64,000 bases of DNA, taken from contig NZ_AP014637.1 in assembly GCF_000829415.1 (NCBI RefSeq), forward strand, positions 5,845,001 through 5,909,000, written 5' to 3'. Made by a program: the position numbers and the translations under genes. Source of the DNA: Pseudomonas sp. StFLB209. Its GTDB lineage: Bacteria; Pseudomonadota; Gammaproteobacteria; Pseudomonadales; Pseudomonadaceae. This document shows positions 54,338-63,543 of this stretch, piece by piece; the stretch's first letter is position 1; every line of letters begins with the position of its first letter. The notes beneath the pieces are model-generated. The model did not search any database. It was not told the origin of the DNA and saw nothing but the letters and a program-made list of their open reading frames with translations.

Positions 54338-54985
54338 TCAAGCCTCGGTGGCGTAAGCAGCGTCGAAGAACTCACGCTCCAGGCGCACCGCGCGCAGGAA
54401 GAAATCCCGGGTGACGGTTTGCTCGGCGGGACCGACGCGGTCCAGTTCGCTGCGCAGGAATGCGACGAAATCGCGGAAAAACGGGTTGTCGTGCAGGGTG
54501 ATCCACTCAGCATGCACAAAGCGCGGCGGCAACGGTTGTTGTGCCCTGCTCGCCCAGTCCAGATACGACCACTCGGCGACGTTGAGCACCGCCAGCGCCG
54601 CCGCATAAGAACGGGTCGCCGCCGCTTCGCGCATGATTGCCTTGAAGCCCGCCGTGGCCGGCGCATCAGGCGGGTCCTGGCGCTGCGGTTCGGTGATGCC
54701 GAGGGCTTCGAAGCAGCGCAGGAAGTAGGTGTTTTCCTCACCCGAAATCATCCCGGCAAAACGCCCCAGGCGCAGGCGCGACTCGAAGTTGTCAGCCGTG
54801 GCAATGGCGGCACCGAGCAGGGTCAGGAAGCTGTCGAGAAAGCGATGGTCCTGGATCAGGTAACGACCCATGACCTGATCGTCGAGGGTGCCGCTGCACA
54901 GTTGCTGGACAAAGCGATGCTGCACAGTGGCAGACCAGTCAGGTTCGCTCTGTTGGCGCAGGGTTTCGGTAAAGCGCTCGCTCAT
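54338..54985 (-). CDS. TenA-family protein without the catalytic cysteine
   Basis: A 215-residue TenA-like protein (MGRYLIQDHRFLDSFLTLLG). Where the first TenA has VALAPCVIGY, this one has LAVLNVAEWSY, so it lacks the cysteine; glutamate-type TenA proteins (TenA_E) exist and salvage thiamin differently. The start at 54985 follows the family N-terminus (MSERFTETLRQQ); the longer frame crosses the riboswitch. First gene behind the TPP riboswitch. Confidence 0.9.
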   Translation of the reverse strand: MSERFTETLRQQSEPDWSATVQHRFVQQLCSGTLDDQVMGRYLIQDHRFLDSFLTLLGAAIATADNFESRLRLGRFAGMISGEENTYFLRCFEALGITEPQRQDPPDAPATAGFKAIMREAAATRSYAAALAVLNVAEWSYLDWASRAQQPLPPRFVHAEWITLHDNPFFRDFVAFLRSELDRVGPAEQTVTRDFFLRAVRLEREFFDAAYATEA

Positions 54986-55093
54986 GGTGCTGGGCTCTCT
55001 GTGAAGATGGAAACACTGAGGCCGGCGTAAAGGCAGGAGTTGATGGGCGGCTGGCAGACTCGTGAAAAGCCCGCGCTCCGGCGCATCGGACCA

Positions 55094-55179
55094 TCCCTTC
55101 GCCGGCATGATCCGGATCAGGTTCGAAGGGTCATCGCACTGCATCAACGATTTCTCAGCCCGTGCCCGGGCTCCCCTTG
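55094..55179 (-). promoter_or_regulatory. TPP riboswitch (THI element)
   Basis: On the minus strand: GGGGAGCCCGGGCACGG then CTGAGA, later GACCCTTCGAACCTGATC, then GGATCATGCCGGCGAAGGGA. These are the conserved pyrimidine- and pyrophosphate-helix motifs of the thiamin-pyrophosphate riboswitch. It lies about 110 bases before the first tenA gene and should reduce both tenA genes when TPP is plentiful. Confidence 0.95.
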
Positions 55180-55415
55180 GTGGTGAGCATCTATACAGGA
55201 GATGAGACTGGTTGTCATCCAGCTGGGCAAATGGCGTGGTTCATCTGCACTTGCGCGTACCGCAACGTAGCAGTTGGTAACGTCGCACCGCTCTATGGAA
55301 CCGATCTGCCTGCCAGCACTTGGTGAACCGGGGCTCTCTCGAAACATGGCATGGTTATCGCTTTTCGAATAAAGACATTATTGTTGAACAATCAAGCCGT
55401 CCGCCGAGGTCCAGC

Positions 55416-56267
55416 ATGTACAAGGATTACCCCGCCGCCTACCAGGTCAGCAAAGGCTCCGCGTTGCAGGTCGACAAGCCGTTTTATGAGCGCATTCGTG
55501 ACAGCACAGGCAGCCGCACGCTGATCGAACAGTTCGAGGTGCCGATCCGCACCGGTCGCGCCTGGAAGGTGCCGGCCGGTCATGTGTTTCGCATCACCAC
55601 CCCGGTCGGCCCGCAGGTCGGCGACTTCAACGTATGGAATGCCAACGACCCGCGCGAGCGGATGTGGGCGGCGCGTACCCGTCAGTTGCAGGGTGCCCAT
55701 GTGAGCACCCATGACCGGCTGTGGTCGAACCTGCCGTTTCTGCGGCCGCTGGTGACCATCACCGACGACAGCTTGGCCGGTTACGGTATCGACGAACACG
55801 GCGGGCGCCTGCACGATCTGCTCGGCACCCGCTGCGACCCTTATGTGAACCGCATGCTGACCGGCGAAGACTTTCATCACCATTGCCACTCCAACCTGAC
55901 CCGCGCTGTGCTGCCCCACGGCCTGACCGAATTCGACGTGCATGACGTGCTGAACATCTTCCAGTGCACCGGGCTGAACCATGACGACATGTACTTCATG
56001 AAAGCCTGCCCGGCGCAAAAAGGCGATTATCTGGAGTTGTTTGCCGAGATCGACCTGCTGTGCGCGCTGTCGACCTGTCCGGGTGGTGACCTGTCGCTAC
56101 CGATGTGGGGCCCGGATGCCCAGGACCCGCTGAGCGTGTGCCGCCCGCTGGGGGTGGAGATCTATCGCCTGGACGCGGACTTGCTGGCAGGCTGGGAATC
56201 GCCAAAGCGCGCTGCCTATAACGGTAACCACGGCTTGCTGATTCCCAAGGCCGAGTGGGAAAAATAG
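55416..56267 (+). CDS. DUF1989 (urea carboxylase-associated) family protein
   Basis: A 283-residue DUF1989 protein: RAWKVPAGHVFRITTPVGPQ, GDFNVWNANDPRERM, and CHSNLTRAVLPHGL with histidines and cysteines for a metal. Relatives accompany urea carboxylase or guanidine genes and one is a cofactor-free or zinc-dependent hydrolase; the function here is open. GAGG lies 6 bases before the ATG at 55416. No urea carboxylase genes nearby. Upstream, 54986-55415 holds the divergent TPP riboswitch. Confidence 0.88.
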   Translation: MYKDYPAAYQVSKGSALQVDKPFYERIRDSTGSRTLIEQFEVPIRTGRAWKVPAGHVFRITTPVGPQVGDFNVWNANDPRERMWAARTRQLQGAHVSTHDRLWSNLPFLRPLVTITDDSLAGYGIDEHGGRLHDLLGTRCDPYVNRMLTGEDFHHHCHSNLTRAVLPHGLTEFDVHDVLNIFQCTGLNHDDMYFMKACPAQKGDYLELFAEIDLLCALSTCPGGDLSLPMWGPDAQDPLSVCRPLGVEIYRLDADLLAGWESPKRAAYNGNHGLLIPKAEWEK

Positions 56268-56297
56268 CCTGTGGTCTGTCGCAACCCCGCAGGAGCA

Positions 56298-56403
56298 ATG
56301 CCTATCGGTTAAGGGCGGTCATTGTGGGAGGCGCCGGCCGGCCCCTCCCACACGTCAGCATAAGGCAGGAAAAATCAAGTTATCCTCCTTAACTGATCGG
56401 CAT
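56298..56403. repeat. Small palindromic element with nested inverted repeats
   Basis: Outer arms ATGCCTATCGGTTAAGG and CCTTAACTGATCGGCAT (17 bases, 2 mismatches) enclose a second inverted repeat TGTGGGAGG...CCTCCCACA around a GC-rich GCCGGCCGG core. It looks like a MITE-type element. An REP-like GTAGGAGCTGCTTCAGCAGC follows at 56411. Confidence 0.55.
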
Positions 56404-56530
56404 TACCCCGTAGGAGCTGCTTCAGCAGCGAACAGCATTACAGTGTCCGCTTTCCCGACTGAAGCGGATCATCTCCCTGCCGGTCTACAGCAATGCCAGC
56501 ACCCCATGCCTTCACCCAGGAACCCGCACC

Positions 56531-57277
56531 ATGAACACTCCACTTTTAAACTGCGACATCGGCGAAAGCTTCGGCGCCTGGACCATGGGCCGTGACGCCG
56601 AGGTCATGCCGTGGATCGATTGCGCGAATATCGCTTGCGGTTTTCATGCCTCTGATCCTTCGACCATGCGCAAGACCGTGGCCCTGGCGCTGAGCCATGG
56701 GGTGACCATCGGCGCGCACCCGGCCTACCCTGACCTGGTCGGTTTCGGCCGCCGCTCGATGAGTTGCTCACCGCAGGAAATCGAAGACCTGCTGCTGTAC
56801 CAGATCGGTGCGCTGGAAGGCATTTGCCGCGCTCAGGGTGGCCGGGTGCAGTACGTCAAACCCCACGGCGCGCTGTACAACGACATGATGCGTTCCGAGC
56901 CGCAATTGCGCGCGGTGTTCAAGGCGTTGGCCGGTTACGGTGGGGATCTGCGGCTGATGCTGATGGCCTCGCGCAACAACGACACGGCGTTGAACCTGAG
57001 CGCTGAGTACGGCGTGCCGCTGTGGTTTGAGGCGTTTGCCGACCGTGCCTATGATGCCGACGGCCACCTGGTGTCACGCAACCTGCCCGGTGCCGTCCAC
57101 CACGAGGCAGAGAAAGTCATCGTTCAGGCCCTGACCCTGGCCCGTGGCGAGGCGCTGACCGCCAGTGACGGTAGCGCCTTGCAATTGCGGGTCGATACTC
57201 TGTGTGTGCATGGCGACAACGACAGCTCGATCAATGCCGTGCGGCGGATCCGCGAGGCCTTGCAGGCGCTGTCCTGA
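56531..57277 (+). CDS. pxpA: 5-oxoprolinase subunit PxpA (LamB/YcsF family)
   Basis: A 248-residue LamB/YcsF protein: [31 protein letters not shown], and [11 protein letters not shown]. PxpA works with PxpB and PxpC to open 5-oxoproline to glutamate with ATP. No pxpB or pxpC lies next to it here, so either they are elsewhere or this is a stand-alone paralogue. CAGGAA lies 8 bases before the ATG. It converges with the OprD gene 9 bases away. Confidence 0.92.
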   Translation: MNTPLLNCDIGESFGAWTMGRDAEVMPWIDCANIACGFHASDPSTMRKTVALALSHGVTIGAHPAYPDLVGFGRRSMSCSPQEIEDLLLYQIGALEGICRAQGGRVQYVKPHGALYNDMMRSEPQLRAVFKALAGYGGDLRLMLMASRNNDTALNLSAEYGVPLWFEAFADRAYDADGHLVSRNLPGAVHHEAEKVIVQALTLARGEALTASDGSALQLRVDTLCVHGDNDSSINAVRRIREALQALS

Positions 57278-57286
57278 CGCAACGGC

Positions 57287-58540
57287 TTACCAGAGCGCGA
57301 TGTCGTAGGTCAGGTAAAGCCGATTGCTGTCGCGGCCGCGAGAAAAGTCGGCGCGGTACACATAGTTGCGCAGCTTCACACCCAGGCCTTTGAAGCTGCC
57401 GTCGGGCACGGTGTAGGCCAGCTCGATATCGCGCTCCCACTCGGCCTGCCCGGCACTGCCGGACTTACCGTTATCGCCGCTCAGGTAGCGGGTCATGAAG
57501 TTCAAGCCTTTGATGCCGGCAGCGCTGAAGTCGTAGGCATAGCTGAGCATCCAGGTCTTTTCATCCTCCTGGATGAACTTGCCGATGCCGACGTTACTGA
57601 ACGAGTAGACGGTCGCGCCATTGACGAACGGCAGGCCGGCATCGCCGCTCAGTTTCTGATAGCCGGCCCCCACGGTGTGCCCGGAATGGCTGTAAGCCAG
57701 CTGCCCGCTGTACAGGCGATTATCGATCCGGCCCTTCCAGGCATGCCCGCTGTCACGGCTGTCGAACACCCGCAGATCAGTGTTCAGTGAGCCACCGGCC
57801 AGCGGCAACTGGTGCTGTACGCCGAAGAAATGCTGCTGGTAGAAATTCTCCAGCTCACCATGGAAGTAACTCAGCCGCCAGGCCTTGTCAGGGCTGTACT
57901 CGGCGCCCATGTAGCGAAACGCATCGGACTCAGCGCCGCTGTAGCCATCGGGTGTCAGCCCGTCACTGTTGGAGGAGTCGCGCAGTTTCTGGCGGTCGAG
58001 GTAACCGGCGGTCAGCGTCAGGTTGTCGATATCACTGCTGACCACCTGCGCGCCTTGGTAGGTCTGTGGCAACAGCCGCGCATCGTTGTAGACCAGCACC
58101 GGGTTCTTGGGCAGCAAGGTGCCGTACTTGAGGGTGGTTTTCGCCAGCCGCGCCTTGGCCGTGGCACCGAAGCTGGAAAACTCGTCGGCCGCGCGGCCAT
58201 CGTCATGCACCGGCAGCAGGCCGGTGCCGCTGCGCCCGCGTCCGGAATCGAGCTTCATGCCCAGCAGGCCGATGGCATCCAGGCCGAAACCGACAGGGCC
58301 CTGGGTGAAACCGGATTGGTAATCGAGCAAAAAGCCCTGCGCCCATTCGGTTCGTTCGCTTTTGGCGGTGGCCGCAGCGCGGGCACTGAGGCCCTGTTCA
58401 TCCCGAAAGTTTTCGTTGAAGTAGACGTTGCGCAGTTGCAACTTGAGTTTGCTGTCATCGACAAAGCCGGCGGCGCCGGCCTGTGGCAAACCGGCAAACA
58501 GCAGGCCGCAAGCGGCCGCACGACTGATGAATCGGGTCAT
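57287..58540 (-). CDS. OprD family outer-membrane porin
   Basis: A 417-residue porin of the OprD/Occ group: signal peptide (AAACGLLFAGLPQAGA), then GFVDDSKLKLQLRNVYFNEN, and the C-terminal aromatic-ending strand (RLYLTYDIALW). It admits small carboxylates or basic amino acids. As last gene after a PrpF-like isomerase, DctA and CitMHS, it probably passes the tri- or dicarboxylate of this operon. AAGAGAA lies 8 bases before the ATG at 58540. Confidence 0.93.
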   Translation of the reverse strand: MTRFISRAAACGLLFAGLPQAGAAGFVDDSKLKLQLRNVYFNENFRDEQGLSARAAATAKSERTEWAQGFLLDYQSGFTQGPVGFGLDAIGLLGMKLDSGRGRSGTGLLPVHDDGRAADEFSSFGATAKARLAKTTLKYGTLLPKNPVLVYNDARLLPQTYQGAQVVSSDIDNLTLTAGYLDRQKLRDSSNSDGLTPDGYSGAESDAFRYMGAEYSPDKAWRLSYFHGELENFYQQHFFGVQHQLPLAGGSLNTDLRVFDSRDSGHAWKGRIDNRLYSGQLAYSHSGHTVGAGYQKLSGDAGLPFVNGATVYSFSNVGIGKFIQEDEKTWMLSYAYDFSAAGIKGLNFMTRYLSGDNGKSGSAGQAEWERDIELAYTVPDGSFKGLGVKLRNYVYRADFSRGRDSNRLYLTYDIALW

Positions 58541-58632
58541 GATCAAGATTCTCTTTTGTTGTTTTGGATGATCGAAAGCAAGTAGCCGGGCGCAGCGCAG
58601 TGCGCCCGGTTGGCCGGCTCGCTAGCCGGCGC

Positions 58633-59937
58633 TCAGACGAATAACGAGATCGCGCCGGTGAGCAACGCCAGCACGGTAATCACCAGCGAGGTGAGCACTG
58701 CCCACTTGACCGTGGCTTTCTGAAAGTCGCCGATATCGCGGTCGACCATGCCCACCAGCAGCAGGGTCGAGGCCACCAGCGGGCTCATCAGATGCACCGG
58801 CTGGCCCAGCACCGAAGCGCGGGCGATTTCCAGCGGCGAGATGCCATAGGCGGCTGCAGCGTTGGCCAGGATCGGCACCACGCCGAAGTAGTAGGCATCG
58901 TTGGACAGTACGAAGGTCAGCGGCATGCTGGTCAGCGCCACCACCAGCGGGAACCAATGGCCCCAGGACGGCGGGATCCAGCTCACCAGGGTCTGGGCCA
59001 TGGCATCGACCATCTTGGTGCCGGAGAAGATGCCGGCGAAGATACCGGCGGCGAACACCAGCAGCACCACGGTCATGGCATTGCCGGAGTGGGCCAGGAT
59101 GCGCTCTTTTTGCTGGTCCAGTTTCGGGTAGTTGATCATCAATGCCGCGACAAAACCGACCATGAACAGGATCGCGGCATGCACCACGCCCATCACCAGG
59201 GCGACCATGACTGCAATCACCAGCACCAGATTGACGTAGGCCAGGCGCGGACGCTTGTGCGGGGTGTGTTCCAGGATGGCTTCGATGTAGCAGTTACCAC
59301 CGCCGGACTCCAGGCGGATATTACCGATGCGTTTGCGTTCGGCGCGGCCCAGCAGGAATGCGGTGAACACCACCCACATGGCACCGCCGATCATGGTCGG
59401 CAACATCGGGATGAAGTACTCGGTGGCATCCAGACCCAGCGCCGCAATGGCACGGGTCGCCGGCCCGCCCCAAGGGCTCATGCCGCTCATGATGCTCAGC
59501 GACAGCATCGAGATGGTGGCAAGAATCATCGGGTTCATGCCGATGCGCTTGTACAACGGCAGCATGGCTGCGCAGGTAATCATGTAGGTGGTGGTGCCAT
59601 CGCCGTCCAGCGCGACCAGCAGCGACAGCAAGGCGGTGCCGATGGCGATTTTCTGCGGGTCACCATTGACGCGCTTGAGAATCTTGCGGATCAGCGGGTC
59701 GAACAATCCGGCATCGATCATCAGACCGAAAAACAGAATGGCGAACAACAGCAAGGCGGCCGAAGGGGCAACCATTTTCAGGCCGTCGAGCATCATCTTG
59801 CCGGTGGTCGGGGCAAAGCCACCGATGACGGCAAAGACAATGGGTACCAGGGTCAGGGCGACGATGGGCGAAAGCCGTTTACTCATGATCAGGTAGGTAA
59901 AAACCACGACCATGGCCAAGCCAAGTAATGCGAGCAT
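58633..59937 (-). CDS. CitMHS family citrate/tricarboxylate transporter
   Basis: A 434-residue transporter with about 12 segments: MLALLGLAMVVVFTYLIMSK at the start, LDGDGTTTYMITCAAMLPLY, and LSNDAYYFGVVPILA, as in CitM/CitH metal-citrate:proton symporters. It imports citrate or a similar tricarboxylate complexed with a divalent metal. AAGAG lies near the ATG at 59937. Third gene of the minus-strand operon. Confidence 0.92.
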   Translation of the reverse strand: MLALLGLAMVVVFTYLIMSKRLSPIVALTLVPIVFAVIGGFAPTTGKMMLDGLKMVAPSAALLLFAILFFGLMIDAGLFDPLIRKILKRVNGDPQKIAIGTALLSLLVALDGDGTTTYMITCAAMLPLYKRIGMNPMILATISMLSLSIMSGMSPWGGPATRAIAALGLDATEYFIPMLPTMIGGAMWVVFTAFLLGRAERKRIGNIRLESGGGNCYIEAILEHTPHKRPRLAYVNLVLVIAVMVALVMGVVHAAILFMVGFVAALMINYPKLDQQKERILAHSGNAMTVVLLVFAAGIFAGIFSGTKMVDAMAQTLVSWIPPSWGHWFPLVVALTSMPLTFVLSNDAYYFGVVPILANAAAAYGISPLEIARASVLGQPVHLMSPLVASTLLLVGMVDRDIGDFQKATVKWAVLTSLVITVLALLTGAISLFV

Positions 59938-60057
59938 GTTGTGTTCTCTTGTTGTTATATCGGCGCGGCCAATACGCAGACGCACGGCCTCCCTGCCCGC
60001 CTGGCGCTATCATGCGCCAGGCGGGGTGCTACGTTAAAGTCACTGGAAAACTGACGA

Positions 60058-61365
60058 TCAGTTGCGGTGCGGCGGGGTGTCTTGGGTCCATTGCGCGGCG
60101 GGCTCGGGAGCCGGCGCCGGTGTGCCATTCAAGGCTCGCTGCAGGGTCTGCCGGTCACAGGCACCTTCAGACAGGGAAATCACCACCGTGGCCACCGCGT
60201 TACTGGCCAGGCTGGTCAGCGCACGGGCTTCGGACATGAAGCGGTCGATGCCGATCAGCAATGCCAGGCCCGCCAGCGGGATGTCGTGGATCACGGTCAG
60301 GGTCGAGGCCAGGGCGACAAAGCCGCTGCCTGTCACACCGGCCGCGCCTTTGGACGACAGCAGCATGATCGCCAGCATGGTCAGGGTCTGGCCGACAGTC
60401 AGGTCGATATTGCAGGCCTGGGCAATGAACACCGCCGCCAGTGACAGGTAGATGGCCGTGCCGTCGAGGTTGAACGAGTAACCGGTGGGCAGCACCAGCC
60501 CTACCACGCCCTTCTTGCAGCCCAGCGCCTGGAGTTTTTCCAGCATGCGCGGCAGCACCGGCTCCGTGGACGAGGTGCCCAATACCACCAGAAACTCTTC
60601 GCGGAAGTAGCGCAGCAGTTTCCACAGGCTGAAACCATGCAGGCGGCACAGGCTGCCGAGCACCACCAGCACAAAGAAGGCGCAGGCGATGTACAGGGTC
60701 ATGATCAGTTTGGCCAGTGACCCCAGCGAGGTGATGCCGTACTGGCCAACCGTAAAGGCCAGCGCGCCGAAGGCACCGACCGGGGCGAAGCGCATCAGGT
60801 AACCGAAGATCTTGAACACCATCTGCGACGCTGACTCCAGCACATCCAGCACCGGGCGGCCTTTATCACCCAGCGCCGACAGGGCAAAGCCACTGAGCAC
60901 TGCGATGAACAGCACCGGCAGTACCTCTCCCTTGCTGAACGCGCCAATGAACGTGTCCGGGATGATGTGCATGAAAAAGTCGACAACACTGAGTTTGGCC
61001 GCCGAAGCCGTGTACTGGCTGAGGCCTTCAGTGCTCAAGGTCGAAGGGTCGATGTTCATGCCGACACCCGGCTTGAACAGGTAAACCGCTACCAGACCGA
61101 TGACCAGGCTGATCACGGTCAGGACCAGAAACAGCAGCAGGGTCTTGCTCATCAGCCGGCCGAGCGAGCGCTTGTCGGTCATTCCGGCGATGCCGGTGAC
61201 GATGGTGCAGAACACCACCGGCGCGATCATCATCTTGATCAGCTTGATGAAGGCATCACCCAACGGCTTGAGGGCCACGGCCTGTTGCGCCCAGAGGTGG
61301 CCGACCAGTACGCCGAGGATGACGGCGCAGATGATCTGGAAGTACAGCGATTTGATGAGTCTCAT
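60058..61365 (-). CDS. Dicarboxylate:cation symporter (DctA family)
   Basis: A 435-residue symporter: FIKLIKMMIAPVVFCTIVTG, LPTGYSFNLDGTAIYLSLAA and SSKGAAGVTGSGFVALA, all typical of DctA. It imports C4-dicarboxylates or similar acids with cations. It differs enough from the main DctA type to be regarded as a paralogue serving this cluster. It lies 59 bases after the isomerase gene. Confidence 0.93.
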   Translation of the reverse strand: MRLIKSLYFQIICAVILGVLVGHLWAQQAVALKPLGDAFIKLIKMMIAPVVFCTIVTGIAGMTDKRSLGRLMSKTLLLFLVLTVISLVIGLVAVYLFKPGVGMNIDPSTLSTEGLSQYTASAAKLSVVDFFMHIIPDTFIGAFSKGEVLPVLFIAVLSGFALSALGDKGRPVLDVLESASQMVFKIFGYLMRFAPVGAFGALAFTVGQYGITSLGSLAKLIMTLYIACAFFVLVVLGSLCRLHGFSLWKLLRYFREEFLVVLGTSSTEPVLPRMLEKLQALGCKKGVVGLVLPTGYSFNLDGTAIYLSLAAVFIAQACNIDLTVGQTLTMLAIMLLSSKGAAGVTGSGFVALASTLTVIHDIPLAGLALLIGIDRFMSEARALTSLASNAVATVVISLSEGACDRQTLQRALNGTPAPAPEPAAQWTQDTPPHRN

Positions 61366-61424
61366 GAGGCATCACCCATTGTTGAAATTGTGCGGATGCG
61401 CTTGGGCTAAACAGGCTGGCAGGA

Positions 61425-62501
61425 TCAACCGGCCAGTCGTTGGGCGTTTGCAACGTAAACGAAACCGGAAAACAGCCGGCGTGCGGTGCGCACCACCGAA
61501 GCCTGCAACGTACCGTCAGGACCACTGCGGCTCAGCGCCACGTCGATAGCCCCGCTTGGGTGCTCCAGACGAACCTCGGTCAGTTGCAGCACCGATTCAC
61601 CCAGCAACCTGGCCGCTACGCTGTCAGGGCTGACGCAGGCAGTCGCCAGGCCGATGGAACCGGTGATGGCCAGCGCACGATGGCAGTTGTGCGGCATGAA
61701 GTAGCGCACCTGCAGGGTGCCGCCGTGTTGCGGGCGGGAGATCAGCACCGGCTTGGGAATCACCTTGTCGCTGACATCGCCCAGCCCCATCGCCAGCCCA
61801 GCCTGGCGACGCAGGCTTTCCAGGCGTTGCAGCAGCTCACTGTCGGCGTCCAGTTGTGCAGGGGTCTCGGCACCGGTCTTGCCCAGGCTGGCCGCCTCGA
61901 CCAGCATCATTGGCATGGCCATGTCGATGCAGGTCACCTCAATGCCGTCAAACACATCGCGCACCTGACCGGTGGGGAACAACTGGCCGGTCTTGCTGCC
62001 CACCGCATCGAGAAAGGTCACGTGGATGGGCGCGGCACTGCCGGGCACGCCGTCGATGGTCGCATCGCCCTCGTAGTTGACGACGCCGTCGGGCGTATCC
62101 ACCAGCGAAGTGACCAGGGTGTCGGTGTTGAGGTTGCGAATACGCACCAGGGTTTTGCCCTGCTGCGCCTTGACCAGCCCCTGCTCGATGGCGAACGGGC
62201 CGACGGCGCAGAGCATGTTGCCGCAGTTGGGCGCGGTGTCGACCCGGCGCTGGGCGACCATCACCTGAACGAACAGGTAGTCGACGTCGGCGTCAGGGTG
62301 CAGCGACGGGCTGACGATCGCCACCTTGCTGGTCTGCGGGCTGCCGCCGCCGATGCCGTCGATTTCCAGCTCATGGCCGGACCCCATCAGGTTGATCAAC
62401 ATTTCGTCGCGCTCTTCGACCTTCGCGGGCAGGTCCCAGGCATGAAAAACCGGTCCTTTGGAAGTACCGCCGCGCATGAGCACACAGGGAATTCGTTGCA
62501 T
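61425..62501 (-). CDS. PrpF/GalD-family isomerase (4-oxalomesaconate tautomerase-like)
   Basis: A 358-residue protein of the PrpF fold (two diaminopimelate-epimerase-like halves): RIPCVLMRGGTSKG, EIDGIGGGSPQTSKVAIV, NCGNMLCAVGPFA, and EVTCIDMAMPMM. GalD of the gallate route and PrpF, which isomerises methyl- or trans-aconitate, are the nearest known roles. No other gallate genes are nearby, while citrate- and dicarboxylate-type transporters are, so an unsaturated tricarboxylate such as aconitate is a fair candidate. Start at 62501. Confidence 0.88.
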   Translation of the reverse strand: MQRIPCVLMRGGTSKGPVFHAWDLPAKVEERDEMLINLMGSGHELEIDGIGGGSPQTSKVAIVSPSLHPDADVDYLFVQVMVAQRRVDTAPNCGNMLCAVGPFAIEQGLVKAQQGKTLVRIRNLNTDTLVTSLVDTPDGVVNYEGDATIDGVPGSAAPIHVTFLDAVGSKTGQLFPTGQVRDVFDGIEVTCIDMAMPMMLVEAASLGKTGAETPAQLDADSELLQRLESLRRQAGLAMGLGDVSDKVIPKPVLISRPQHGGTLQVRYFMPHNCHRALAITGSIGLATACVSPDSVAARLLGESVLQLTEVRLEHPSGAIDVALSRSGPDGTLQASVVRTARRLFSGFVYVANAQRLAG

Positions 62502-62648
62502 GACTACTGACTCTTGTGGATCAATCGGTGTTATTGATGTTCTGGAAACAAGAGTGACAGGCCGGGAAAAATCAATCCAATGCAAAGATCGTAGCTATTA
62601 TTGCGTCAGCGTTATCAATAAAAATAACTCGCCCAGCGGAGCATTGCC

Positions 62649-63539
62649 GTGGAATATGAGCTTCAAGACATTAGATCTTTCGTGAAAATCGCCGAACTTG
62701 GCAGTTTCCATGAGGCTGCCGACGCCTTGCACGTCTCGCAGCCGGCCTTGACCCGACGCATCAAGAAACTTGAGGAAGGCTTGGGCACGCCGTTGCTGGA
62801 GCGCACCACCCGACGCGTGAGCCTGACCACCGTGGGGCGTGATTTCCTGCCCAAGGCGCGGCGCTTGCTCGATGATCTGGAAGACTCGATCCTGAGCATC
62901 CGCGAGCTGGCTGAACGGCAGACCGGCCAGGTGACGCTGGCCTGTATTCCGACAGCGGCGTTTTACTTTTTGCCTTCGGTCATCCGCCTGTACAACGAGC
63001 AATACCCGAAGATTCGCATCCGCCTGCTCGACCTGAGCGCCAACGACGGCCTGGAGGCGGTGCTGCGCGGCGAGGCGGATTTCGGCATCAACATGATGAG
63101 CGGCCAGCACCCGGATATCGACTTCACCGCGCTGGTCAACGAGCCATTCGTGTTGGCCTGCCGCCGCGACCACGAACTGGCCCAGCGCCGCTCAGTGAGG
63201 TGGTCGGAGCTGAGCGATTACCGGCTGATTGGCGTCGGACGTCTCAGCGGTAACCGGATGATTCTCGACCATGCCCTGGCCGGGTTGAGCTGGCGGCCCA
63301 AGTGGTTTTACGAAGTGCAGCATTTATCGACGTCGCTTGGGCTTGTAGAAGCAGGCCTGGGCGTCTCGGTGATGCCCAGCCTGGCGATGCCGGCGGCCGA
63401 TCACCCGACCTTGGTCAGCGTGCCGCTCGAAGAGCCGGTGGTGAACCGCTCGCTGGGGCTGGTCTACCGGCGTGGTGCGTCACTGTCGCCAGCGGCCGAG
63501 AAGTTCGTCGCCATGCTGCTGGAGAAATGGCCGCAGTAA
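62649..63539 (+). CDS. LysR-type regulator of the isomerase/transport operon
   Basis: A 296-residue LysR protein: SFVKIAELGSFHEAADALHV and SQPALTRRIKKLEEGLG form the DNA-binding part; the effector domain starts near residue 90. Start is GTG with GGAG 7 bases before. It is divergent from the isomerase gene with a 147-base gap, so it probably controls that operon. Confidence 0.93.
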   Translation: MEYELQDIRSFVKIAELGSFHEAADALHVSQPALTRRIKKLEEGLGTPLLERTTRRVSLTTVGRDFLPKARRLLDDLEDSILSIRELAERQTGQVTLACIPTAAFYFLPSVIRLYNEQYPKIRIRLLDLSANDGLEAVLRGEADFGINMMSGQHPDIDFTALVNEPFVLACRRDHELAQRRSVRWSELSDYRLIGVGRLSGNRMILDHALAGLSWRPKWFYEVQHLSTSLGLVEAGLGVSVMPSLAMPAADHPTLVSVPLEEPVVNRSLGLVYRRGASLSPAAEKFVAMLLEKWPQ

Positions 63540-63543
63540 GGTA

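Noticed and set aside
61425..62501. Firm naming as galD
   Set aside because: Similarity to GalD is clear but partial, and no gallate genes are near, so the substrate stays open.
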